A stretch of DNA of 34,402 nt from Bacteroidota bacterium (GTDB taxonomy: Bacteria; Bacteroidota; Bacteroidia; AKYH767-A; OLB10), in contig CAUJFJ010000002.1 in the NCBI GenBank assembly GCA_963169675.1, forward strand, positions 1 through 34,402, written 5' to 3'. The translations under genes were made by a program, and so were the position numbers. Shown here piece by piece: positions 17,396-24,162 of this stretch. Each line of letters starts with the position of its first letter. Position 1 is the first letter of the stretch. The notes beneath the pieces are model-generated. The model searched no databases. It was not told where the DNA came from and was given only the letters and a program-made list of their open reading frames with translations.

Positions 17396-17527
17396 CAAAA
17401 AATTATTCAAAAAGTCCTGCTTTCGCAGGACTTTTTTTTGTTAGAAAAGCTTCAGTAGAAAGCTCGCTTTCGGATGAAGCTATTCTAACAAAAAACATCA
17501 CAAGGTGATGTTTTGAATAATTTTTTG
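17396..17527. repeat. Inverted duplication of the tRNA-Pro terminator flank
   Basis: CAAAAAATTATTCAAAA at 17396-17412 recurs as a perfect inverted copy at 17511-17527. GTTAGAAAAGCTTC at 17440-17453 recurs inverted at 17476-17489 with one mismatch. Between these matched flanks each arm has a different hairpin (17411-17432 and 17492-17514). The centre (17454-17475) holds a further small hairpin, GAAAGC/GCTTTC (17458-17471). The whole can fold as one long cruciform or stem. Confidence 0.8.
17409..17439 (+). terminator. Intrinsic terminator of tRNA-Pro
   Basis: AAAGTCCTGC and GCAGGACTTT form a 10-bp stem with a TTTC loop, followed by further T residues (eight T in all after the C). It begins 16 bases after the encoded CCA end. 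Confidence 0.9.
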
Positions 17528-17766
17528 GTTGAGTACCTCCCCCCTTCTGGATCATCCAGTCACCCCGCTTTCGGATGAAGCATTCCATAAAAAACCACAC
17601 AAAGTGTGGTTGTGTTGTTTTTTTTTGGTTGAGTACCTCCCCCTCCTGGATCATCCAGTCACCCCGCTTTCGGATGGAATAGAACTAACTAAAAACTGCA
17701 CGAAGTGAAGTTCAGAAGAATAATTTTGGTTGAGTACCACCCCACTCTGGATCATCCAGTCACCCC
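17466..17766. repeat. Three tandem ~100-base units repeating the tRNA-Pro 3' end
   Basis: Units lie at 17466-17566 (101 bases), 17567-17665 (99) and 17666-17766 (101), with a partial fourth start at 17767. Each has the same order: a GCTTTCGGATG box, a variable A-rich part with a hairpin whose core is CAC-NNN-GTG, a GGTTGAGTACC box with a following C-run, and CTGG-ATCAT-CCAG followed by TCACCCC. The last part reproduces the end of the tRNA T arm and acceptor stem; ATCCAGTCACCCCG is identical to tRNA positions 17376-17389. On the minus strand the three hairpins (around 17496-17510, 17593-17611 and 17694-17712) are followed by T-runs of five or six and look like intrinsic terminators. The stretch 17767-17925 holds a CCCC/GGGG hairpin (17763-17780) and a possible promoter, but no gene. 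Confidence 0.85.
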
Positions 17767-17879
17767 GCTTTCGCAAGGGGGACAAAATGGAAAAATTTTT
17801 AAGATGAGTCGTTAACCCCGAATAAGTCCATTTATTTTAGTTAAAATGATCAAATAATCATTGATTTTATTAACTTTGA

Positions 17880-17889
17880 TAATATTTGC
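17880..17889 (+). promoter_or_regulatory. Possible promoter of the split T9SS cargo gene
   Basis: TAATATTTGC resembles TAnnTTTGC with one extra base between TA and TTTG. It lies 36 bases upstream of the ATG at 17926. A TTG 16 bases upstream is a weak -33 candidate. Confidence 0.35.
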
Positions 17890-17925
17890 ACATCTATTCA
17901 AAAAAATCCATATTGAATTTTAAAA

Positions 17926-19428
17926 ATGAAATTTAACCTTCTGATTATATTTTTAATACTTATTTTAAATACCTCGGTCAGATCACAAGATATCGTTTGG
18001 GAAAATACTATAGGTGGCAGTTCAGATGATTATTTAACTTCTATAGTAAAAGTACCCAGTGGGGGTTATTTAATTGGAGGCTATTCAAATTCAAATATTT
18101 CAGGTGACAAAAGCGAGAACTCACAAGGCCTATCGGATTTTTGGATAATTAGGCTGGATAACAATGGTGCAATTATTTGGCAAAATACAATTGGCGGAAA
18201 CGGCGATGATAAACTAAAGTCCATAATTGCAACAAATGATGGTTACCTTTTAGCAGGGAATACGGGTTCTGTAATTTCAGGTGACAAAACTGCCCCTAAT
18301 TTGGGAGGCATTGATTATTGGATTGTAAAAATTGATACTTCTGGCAATATCATATGGCAACAAACTTATGGGGGTTCAAACAATGAGAATCTAACCTCAA
18401 TTGTCCAATGTAATGACGGAGGATTTTTAATTGGGGGAGATTCTAAATCAGATAGTACAGGGATGAAAAATGAGGACTCAAAGGGTGGAGATGATTTTTG
18501 GATAGTAAAAATAGATTCTGTCGGAAATTATGAATGGCAAAATACAATGGGGGGAAATGAGAATGATAGGCTAATTTCTGTACAACATGACTTTAGTTCA
18601 GGTTATCTGCTTGCGGGAACAACTATATCAACTATATCTTCAGACATTTCTGTCGGCACCCTGGATGGATATTATGATTATTGGTTTGTTCAAGTGGATT
18701 CTTCAGGGAATATTATCTACGAAAAAACACTGAATGAACCATATGATCAATTAGCTTACAATGCATGTATTGGTTCCTCTAATAAAATATTGATATGTGG
18801 CGAATCATGGTTTAACGGTTGTTCTAATAACGATTTTCAAATTAAAAATTATGATTATATTACCCAGACACAAAACAACCTCATATTTGGAGCTAACGAC
18901 GAAGATTGGGCCATAGCAATTAATAAAACAAATGATGATGGATATTTAATTATCGGAAGAACTAATTCTGATATAGGTTGCAATAAAACCGAAGATTTAT
19001 TGGGCAACTTCGATTTCTGGATAATTAAACTAGACTCACTTTTTAATATTGTGTGGCAAAACACAATTGGAGGATCAAACAATGATATTCCGTCAAGTAT
19101 TGCTAACATTGGTATGCATAGTTATGTAATTGGTGGTTATACAGATTCAAATACTTCATCTGATAAAAGTGAAAACTGCCTGGGCGGTATGGATTTTTGG
19201 GTAATTGAAATTGTTGGAAAAGAAGATTACAATCATGTCACAGGTAAAGCTTTTATCGACCTAAATTCTGACAATAATCAAGACATCGGTGAAAATTCTA
19301 TTCCAAATCTTAAAATAATAGATTCTGTTTCTCAAAAATTCAGTTTCACGAATAATTTAGGTGATTTCGATTTAGATATTCCACCATCCGGACCTTTTCA
19401 AATAAATTCTATTCCGACATCCAATTAA
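17926..19428 (+). CDS. N-terminal part of the split T9SS cargo protein (seven-repeat propeller)
   Basis: The 500-residue product has a signal peptide (about 1-20, ending VRSQ) and seven repeats of about 57 residues that run from about 24 to 432. The repeat consensus is W-Q-N-T-I-G-G...GGYLIGG...SGDK...DFWIIKID-GNI. Repeat five is degenerate. Seven blades of this kind suggest a beta-propeller like those of other Bacteroidota surface proteins. Residues 437-500 begin an SdrD-B-like beta-sandwich (VTGKAFIDLNSDNNQDIGEN). It ends at the premature TAA. The sequence is visibly more AT-rich than the housekeeping genes on either side. The function is unknown; adhesion or surface binding is an inference. 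Confidence 0.75.
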   Translation: MKFNLLIIFLILILNTSVRSQDIVWENTIGGSSDDYLTSIVKVPSGGYLIGGYSNSNISGDKSENSQGLSDFWIIRLDNNGAIIWQNTIGGNGDDKLKSIIATNDGYLLAGNTGSVISGDKTAPNLGGIDYWIVKIDTSGNIIWQQTYGGSNNENLTSIVQCNDGGFLIGGDSKSDSTGMKNEDSKGGDDFWIVKIDSVGNYEWQNTMGGNENDRLISVQHDFSSGYLLAGTTISTISSDISVGTLDGYYDYWFVQVDSSGNIIYEKTLNEPYDQLAYNACIGSSNKILICGESWFNGCSNNDFQIKNYDYITQTQNNLIFGANDEDWAIAINKTNDDGYLIIGRTNSDIGCNKTEDLLGNFDFWIIKLDSLFNIVWQNTIGGSNNDIPSSIANIGMHSYVIGGYTDSNTSSDKSENCLGGMDFWVIEIVGKEDYNHVTGKAFIDLNSDNNQDIGENSIPNLKIIDSVSQKFSFTNNLGDFDLDIPPSGPFQINSIPTSN

Positions 19429-20589
19429 TTCATTCCGGTTCCACTCACACATTCTGGAATCTTTTACACAAGCAAAGAAATAGATTCATTGAATAATTTC
19501 AGTTTTCAACCAAACGGCGTTTATAATGATCTTTGTGTTGAATTAATTCCAAAAAGTGATATGAGATCCGGTCTTCATGCGTATTATGAAATTAATTTTG
19601 GCAATTATGGCACCACGGTTCAAAATGGAACCATAATATTTTATCCAGACAGCAATATCAGTTTTATATCAGCTGATATTTTACCACTCTCCATTTCTTC
19701 AGATTCCATAATTTTCGATATTTCAACCCTACAACCATATCAATTTGGCAAAATAAATATCGAAGCTAAAGTTGATTCAGGCCTCACAATTGGATCAATA
19801 GTTACATCAAATGTAACCATTTTACCAGTCTCAGGGGATGCTAACCCAATTTGCAACATCAATACTTCAATAGCATCCATAATTGGTTCATTTGACCCTA
19901 ATGATATTCTGGTAAATAGATCAACTTTGTTTGATTACGAATTATCTACCGAACCATATCTTGAATATTTAATAAGATTTCAAAACACAGGAAATGATAC
20001 TGCCTTTAATGTTAGAATTCTCGATCACTTTGAACAAACAAGTGTACAACCCCTTTCTTTTGAAATAATTAGTTCGTCACACCCGGTTGAATTTCGGTAT
20101 CTTGGATATGAAAATAACTTTGAATTTTTATTCAAGGACATTTTATTACCTGACTCATCAACCAACAATTCTTTCAGTAATGGATATATAAAATTTAAAA
20201 TCAAACCTGTTCAAAATCTATTTGTTGGAGATGTAATTTTAAACTTTGCCACAATTTATTTCGATTTTAATGAAGGTATCAAGACAAATCATGTCAGCAC
20301 ATTGATTGTTGCTCCAGTTGGAACTGAAGAATTTACTGAAAATGATTTAAATATTTTTCCAATTCCTGCAACAGATCAATTGTCCTTGGAACTAACAAAT
20401 ACAGAAACTGAAATGATATCTGTTGAAATTATTAACGTACTTGGAGAATATGTAAAAAAAATTGATTTAAATACAATTAAAGGAATAAACAAATTACTAA
20501 ATTTAGATATTTCTAAATTTCCTACAGGGGTATACATTGTTAAAGTATCAGGCCAGAAATGTTTTTCGAAGAAATTCATTAAGCAATGA
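19429..20589 (+). CDS. C-terminal part of the split T9SS cargo protein (sorting domain)
   Basis: This is the in-frame continuation after the stop codon; the first possible re-initiation codon is TTG at 19489, which would give 366 residues. It has no signal peptide, so on its own it could not reach the periplasm. It contains a beta-rich domain with the motif SIIGSFDPNDILV, found in many Bacteroidota surface proteins just before repeat-like FQNTGNDTAFNV segments. It ends in a type A Por_Secre_tail (about the last 80 residues, FPIPATDQLSLEL to KFIKQ). That tail is the signal for outer-membrane translocation by the type IX system. Confidence 0.65.
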   Translation, partial: FIPVPLTHSGIFYTSKEIDSLNNFSFQPNGVYNDLCVELIPKSDMRSGLHAYYEINFGNYGTTVQNGTIIFYPDSNISFISADILPLSISSDSIIFDISTLQPYQFGKINIEAKVDSGLTIGSIVTSNVTILPVSGDANPICNINTSIASIIGSFDPNDILVNRSTLFDYELSTEPYLEYLIRFQNTGNDTAFNVRILDHFEQTSVQPLSFEIISSSHPVEFRYLGYENNFEFLFKDILLPDSSTNNSFSNGYIKFKIKPVQNLFVGDVILNFATIYFDFNEGIKTNHVSTLIVAPVGTEEFTENDLNIFPIPATDQLSLELTNTETEMISVEIINVLGEYVKKIDLNTIKGINKLLNLDISKFPTGVYIVKVSGQKCFSKKFIKQ

Positions 20590-20641
20590 ATTTTGTGTAA
20601 ATGATTCCAAATTATACTCCTGCCAAAATTGTAATTATCAA

Positions 20642-22153
20642 ATGAGAATAATAAAATTAGTTTTAGTATTTTTTGTTTTCGCTATTAATGCAACCGGCCA
20701 GGGTTACAATCACCAATGGTTATTAGGAAATTATTATTTCTTGCAAGATCCAAAAGGCAGAATGTTCATTGACAACAATTCAATAACACTCCAGACTGAA
20801 TTCAGAAAAATGCCATTTCTTGGCACGCAAGCCAATATCAGCGATGCCAATGGAAATTTATTAATGGCAAGTAACGGAATCTGGATTGCTAATGCTACTG
20901 GTGACACCATGTTGAATGGGGGTGGGCTAAATCCAAGTCCTTTCACCTCAAATTGGATGTTTGGTTTACCAATTAGTTTTAGTAATATTTTCCTTTCCTT
21001 TCCAAATGATTCTATTAACTATTTATTAATACATTCAACTTTATGGTCTACCCTCTTCCCTGCACTTTCAGGTATATATTATACAAAGGTTGATTTAAGT
21101 TTAGATGGTGGATTGGGTGGAGTTTCGTTAAAAAATGATACAATTTTTTCAGACAGTTTAAGTTGGGGAATCGGAGCGTGTCGACATGCAAATGGTAGAG
21201 ACTGGTGGGTTGTTGCAATGCGGGATAGAGAACCTGAATTATATACTTTATTGTTGACTCCAAATGGTATTGATACTGTATTCGTCCAACCCATTAGTTT
21301 TGCTTCAAATAGAGTAGGAAATGTATCATCTCTTGTATTTTCACCTGAGGGCGGCCACTTACTTTATTGTTTGCCTAGAGATCAGGGTTCTGGTGGATCG
21401 GTTGCAAATGGAACAGTGTTGATTTTTGATTTTGATAGATGTACTGGTTTAGTTAATAATATGAATTCCATTGAAACATCCCCATCAAGTTATTTATGGG
21501 GATTAGCATTTTCTTCTTCCGGAAATTACGCTTACGCTTGTAATAGCAACTACATTTTCCAAATAGATATGAATAATTTGTCTGTAAACACCGTTGCTCA
21601 ATATGATGGATACATATCTCCTCCAGGAGACCCTTGTTGCGCAACCTCATTTATGAACATGTACCTGGCGGCCAACGGTAAAATTTATGTAACAAGTGGA
21701 AGCAGTGTCCAGCATTTAACAGTTATAAATTACCCTGATAGCGCAGGGCTTGCATGTGATGTACAGCAACATTCTATTGATCTGGTCGATTACCTTCACC
21801 TCCGTTCCGTACCGAACCATCCTAATTATTATTTAGGGTGTGATACCACTTTGGGGTGTCCTTGTCTTACCACCGGTATTGAGGAGCATATTAGTCATGA
21901 TTTCAGGTTTAGTGTGGCACCAAATCCTACCAGTGGTAGTTTTAAAATCACTTACCTCCTCCCCCAAAACCATCCCGGTCAACTAGAAGTATTTGATATT
22001 AGCGGTCGACAAATATATGAAATGAACCTGCCTCATTGGAGTACCATGCAGGAGGTTATTTTGCCGAAAAGTATTTCGAGTGGAGTCTATAATTGTGTGA
22101 TAACGAGTGGTGTTGAGAGAGGAAGCTCGAAGGTGGTGGTTTATAAGGAGTAA
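20642..22153 (+). CDS. T9SS type A sorting-domain protein, secreted, function unknown
   Basis: The 503-residue protein has a signal peptide (MRIIKLVLVFFVFAINATGQ), a body with repeated beta-strand patterns that could be a propeller (for example SSLVFSPEGGHLLYCLPRD and WGLAFSSSGNYAYACNSN), and a C-terminal Por_Secre_tail (about 410-503, from VAPNPTSGSFKITYLL to KVVVYKE). I chose the ATG at 20642. The frame is open back to an ATG at 20537, but that start would overlap the previous gene by 53 bases and would bury the signal peptide 35 residues in. The C-terminal tail marks it for surface display or release by the type IX system. A partial copy of its last 19 codons lies just downstream. Confidence 0.83.
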   Translation: MRIIKLVLVFFVFAINATGQGYNHQWLLGNYYFLQDPKGRMFIDNNSITLQTEFRKMPFLGTQANISDANGNLLMASNGIWIANATGDTMLNGGGLNPSPFTSNWMFGLPISFSNIFLSFPNDSINYLLIHSTLWSTLFPALSGIYYTKVDLSLDGGLGGVSLKNDTIFSDSLSWGIGACRHANGRDWWVVAMRDREPELYTLLLTPNGIDTVFVQPISFASNRVGNVSSLVFSPEGGHLLYCLPRDQGSGGSVANGTVLIFDFDRCTGLVNNMNSIETSPSSYLWGLAFSSSGNYAYACNSNYIFQIDMNNLSVNTVAQYDGYISPPGDPCCATSFMNMYLAANGKIYVTSGSSVQHLTVINYPDSAGLACDVQQHSIDLVDYLHLRSVPNHPNYYLGCDTTLGCPCLTTGIEEHISHDFRFSVAPNPTSGSFKITYLLPQNHPGQLEVFDISGRQIYEMNLPHWSTMQEVILPKSISSGVYNCVITSGVERGSSKVVVYKE

Positions 22154-22223
22154 TTGCTTTGGTGAGGCGGATCTGAGATCCGCGCATTTCTATAGTCAGG
22201 ATCAGAGATCCCTCCGGCATATC

Positions 22224-22282
22224 GTGTGATAACTAGTGGTGGTGAGAGAGAAAGCTCGAAGGTGGTCGTGTATAAGGAATAA
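22224..22282 (+). pseudogene. Leftover 3' end of another T9SS cargo gene
   Basis: These 59 bases match 22095-22153, the end of the preceding gene, at 53 positions. They still encode the tail VITSGGERESSKVVVYKE and a stop, and at least two differences are synonymous. No gene body precedes it. It looks like the remnant of a paralogue whose body was lost, not a fresh duplication. Confidence 0.7.
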
Positions 22283-22326
22283 CTATGCTTTACTTGGGGT
22301 TTTAGTGACAGCTTAAATTGTTTTTG

Positions 22327-22613
22327 GTCAGTTGAAAATTCGTTGAAATGTAAAGTGTTCAATGCAAAATTCTAATGTAAAATGTTCGATGTAAAACGCA
22401 GAATGCAGAATTGAATGAGAATTTGTTTGTTAATGACCGGTAATCCTTAATCCTTAATTTTTAATCCTTAATTCTTTGGGTTGTCAGGATCAGAGATCCC
22501 TCCGGCTTTGCTTTTCGTCAGTTGAAAATTCGTTGAAATGTAAAATATTCAATATAAAATTCTAAATGTAAAATGTTCAATGTAAAACGTAGAATGCAGA
22601 ATTGAATGAGAAT
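22327..22613. repeat. Two direct repeats of about 96 bases
   Basis: Bases 22327-22422 and 22517-22613 are near-identical direct repeats that begin GTCAGTTGAAAATTCGTTG and end GAATGCAGAATTGAATGAG. Inside each, shorter imitations of AATGTAAAATGTTC recur. They are 190 bases apart and AT-rich, with no coding potential. Confidence 0.8.
22441..22475. repeat. Heptamer tandem repeat (TAATCCT)
   Basis: Five heptamers in a row: TAATCCT, TAATCCT, TAATTTT, TAATCCT, TAATTCT. This is a short degenerate microsatellite between the two larger direct repeats. Confidence 0.75.
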
Positions 22614-22652
22614 ACGATTGAATTTTAGTGTATAATTATCATCCTACATTCC

Positions 22653-23204
22653 TCATTCCCTCCTCATTACCCAATAAATTCCTTTAACATCATGTTCCCA
22701 ATTGGGAAGCATAAAAATAAGGATTGTTTCTTCGAGAGCATCTGCGATAAGCAAACCAATGGAAATATAAAAGAGCCATTCATAAAAGCCAAAATGTAAG
22801 GTAATAAGCATAAACATACCAATTCCCAGTGCAGCAGTTTTGGCAGTCCATGTATGAAAGCTGCTTGGCTTTTTATAACGCCATAAACTGAGGAGCAACT
22901 GTAAAAGATGCAAAGCAAACACAACTGAAACAATTACTCCATATTGCTTCAGTAATTCCCATTCAAAAACCAGGAGTCCTGCTAGACCTGAAAGGATAGT
23001 GATAGAATCACCCCACGAATCGAGTTTACTTCCAAGTGCCGAGACCCTCCTCATTTTTCGTGCAATTACACCATCAATTAAGTCGGTAAAAAAGGCATAG
23101 GTTAGCAACCATGCAAATGCTTGTTTATTACCTGAATAAATCAAATACCACAATATAGGTGCGGCAATAATCCTCGAGAATGTAATATAATTGGGGAAGC
23201 TCAT
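22653..23204 (-). CDS. CDP-alcohol phosphatidyltransferase family protein
   Basis: The 183-residue integral membrane enzyme has the complete family signature D-x2-DG-x2-AR-x8-G-x3-D-x3-D: Asp41, Asp44-Gly45, Ala48-Arg49, Gly58, Asp62 and Asp66. It moves a phosphatidyl group from CDP-diacylglycerol to an alcohol. The opening MSFPNYITFSRIIAAPILWY resembles phosphatidylglycerophosphate synthase (PgsA), but the substrate is not proven. Four to six membrane helices are expected. It lies downstream of a strong terminator, so it has its own promoter, which I could not identify. Its 3' end borders the repeat region. Confidence 0.87.
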   Translation of the reverse strand: MSFPNYITFSRIIAAPILWYLIYSGNKQAFAWLLTYAFFTDLIDGVIARKMRRVSALGSKLDSWGDSITILSGLAGLLVFEWELLKQYGVIVSVVFALHLLQLLLSLWRYKKPSSFHTWTAKTAALGIGMFMLITLHFGFYEWLFYISIGLLIADALEETILIFMLPNWEHDVKGIYWVMRRE

Positions 23205-23273
23205 CTTTTCATTTTTCTCCTCGAAATCCCTTATTCTCGTGAAGGTAATAAATATTAATGAACTATCAGCAAT

Positions 23274-23306
23274 AAAAAAAAAGAGTCGCCTTAATGAGGC
23301 GACTCT
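23274..23306 (-). terminator. Strong intrinsic terminator after terC, bidirectional shape
   Basis: AGAGTCGCCT (23282-23291) and AGGCGACTCT (23297-23306) form a perfect 10-bp stem with a 5-base loop. On the minus strand eight or nine T follow; on the plus strand five T follow. It lies 6 bases past the terC stop codon and closes the operon that begins with the amidase gene. Confidence 0.92.
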
Positions 23307-23312
23307 TTTTTC

Positions 23313-24140
23313 TTAAAGTATCTTTTTGGGATCCTTATGAATTTCTGATTTAATTTTCAATTGCCTTTTTTTGTGCATCCGCATATTGAGCGATTCCACA
23401 AGCAACGAGAATGCCATCGAGAAGTACACATAACCTTTAGGAACATGCACGTGGAATGCATCTATAATCAATATCATTCCAATCATCAGCAGGAACGCAA
23501 GCGCCAGCATTTTAATGGTAGGATTATCATTCACAAAATTAGAAACCCTTTCAGAGAAAATAAGCATGATTACCATGGCAACAATCACCGCTAAAATCAT
23601 TACCAGTAAGTTATCTACCAATCCGATAGCTGTTAAGATAGAATCAAATGAGAACACAATATCAATAAGTACAATCTGCATGATTGCAGCATTCAGGGTT
23701 ACTTTCTTCAAACTCGGATCCTGAAGATCATCTTCTCCTTCAATTTTATGTCTTATTTCAACTGTAGTTTTGTACAACAGGAATATACCTCCTGCAAGCA
23801 ATATTAAATCGCGGCCGGAACAACTCCATAAAGCACTCGCTGCCAAGTCATCGGTGAGATTGAAAACAAACCAGGGTGCAGCACTGAGCACATGAAATAT
23901 GGCTCCTTTCATACTTATAACCCAGGTTATACTGAACAACAATGCAACACGCATTACTAATGCCAGCATGAGTCCAATGGTACGAGCTCTTTTCTGGTGT
24001 TCCTTGGGTAATTTTCCTGCAACAATGGAAATAAAAATAATATTATCGATTCCCAAAACCACTTCCAACACTGAAAGGGTGAGCAGACTTACCAAAGAGG
24101 CAATTGTAAATAAGGATTCGAAATCCTGTGCTAAATGCAT
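23313..24140 (-). CDS. TerC/Alx family membrane protein
   Basis: The 275-residue integral membrane protein has the two characteristic acidic membrane motifs of the family: VLEVVLGIDNIIFISI with Glu26 and Asp32, and IVLIDIVFSFDSI with Asp160 and Asp166. Seven to eight hydrophobic segments are apparent. TerC/Alx proteins take part in metal homeostasis; some relatives export Mn2+ or help metallate exported enzymes. The original TerC belongs to tellurite resistance, but no ter operon is present here. The name terC would therefore be by family only. It is 22 bases downstream of the CaCA antiporter gene, so the two may act together in cation balance. Confidence 0.9.
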   Translation of the reverse strand: MHLAQDFESLFTIASLVSLLTLSVLEVVLGIDNIIFISIVAGKLPKEHQKRARTIGLMLALVMRVALLFSITWVISMKGAIFHVLSAAPWFVFNLTDDLAASALWSCSGRDLILLAGGIFLLYKTTVEIRHKIEGEDDLQDPSLKKVTLNAAIMQIVLIDIVFSFDSILTAIGLVDNLLVMILAVIVAMVIMLIFSERVSNFVNDNPTIKMLALAFLLMIGMILIIDAFHVHVPKGYVYFSMAFSLLVESLNMRMHKKRQLKIKSEIHKDPKKIL

Positions 24141-24162
24141 GGTCTTATATTTTAAATATGTA

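Larger units (their letters stand above)
17926..20589 (+). pseudogene. T9SS cargo gene interrupted by a single in-frame stop codon
   Basis: Bases 17926-20589 form one reading frame of 888 codons with a single internal TAA at 19426-19428. The 60 bases between that stop and the next possible start codon (TTG at 19489) remain open in the same frame. The protein is continuous in sense across the stop: a beta-propeller and an SdrD-B-like domain lie before it, and a beta-rich surface-protein domain and the T9SS sorting domain lie after it. There is no frameshift. A point mutation, a sequencing error or programmed readthrough are the possible causes. Without readthrough the N-terminal part would be exported by Sec but would lack the signal for type IX secretion. 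Confidence 0.8.
22167..22506. repeat. Small palindromic repeats (GGATC-AGA-GATCC type)
   Basis: A perfect 17-base palindrome, GCGGATCTGAGATCCGC, lies at 22167-22183. A related 24-base element containing GGATCAGAGATCCC and CTCCGGC occurs identically at 22195-22218 and 22483-22506. They resemble REP-type or MITE-like intergenic palindromes. The whole gap 22154-22652 holds no gene that I can support. Confidence 0.7.

Noticed and set aside
17403-17654. Open frame of 83 codons on the minus strand across the tRNA-Pro array, with a repeated DWMIQ-like segment
   Set aside because: It lies wholly within the repeats, its internal repetition follows from the DNA repeats, and unit lengths of 99-101 bases do not preserve a frame. 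It recalls the debated Tpr frame of E. coli rtT, but I cannot support a protein.
17466-17766. CRISPR array
   Set aside because: The units are about 100 bases, only three in number, with several separate conserved blocks rather than one constant repeat and unique spacers, and no cas gene is in the window.
19489-20589. Independent gene starting at TTG 19489
   Set aside because: It is in the same frame as the upstream fragment with no stop between 19429 and 19489, has no signal peptide although it ends in a T9SS sorting domain, and its domains complete the upstream fragment.
20537-20641. Upstream ATG start for the second T9SS gene
   Set aside because: It overlaps the preceding gene and would place the signal peptide 35 residues inside the protein; the ATG at 20642 gives a proper signal peptide.
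22154-22652. Insertion sequence or transposon
   Set aside because: No transposase remnant and no terminal inverted repeats with target duplication were found; only small palindromes and direct repeats are present.
23313-24140. Tellurite-resistance operon
   Set aside because: Only the TerC-family protein is present; no TerA, TerB, TerD or TerZ-like genes flank it.
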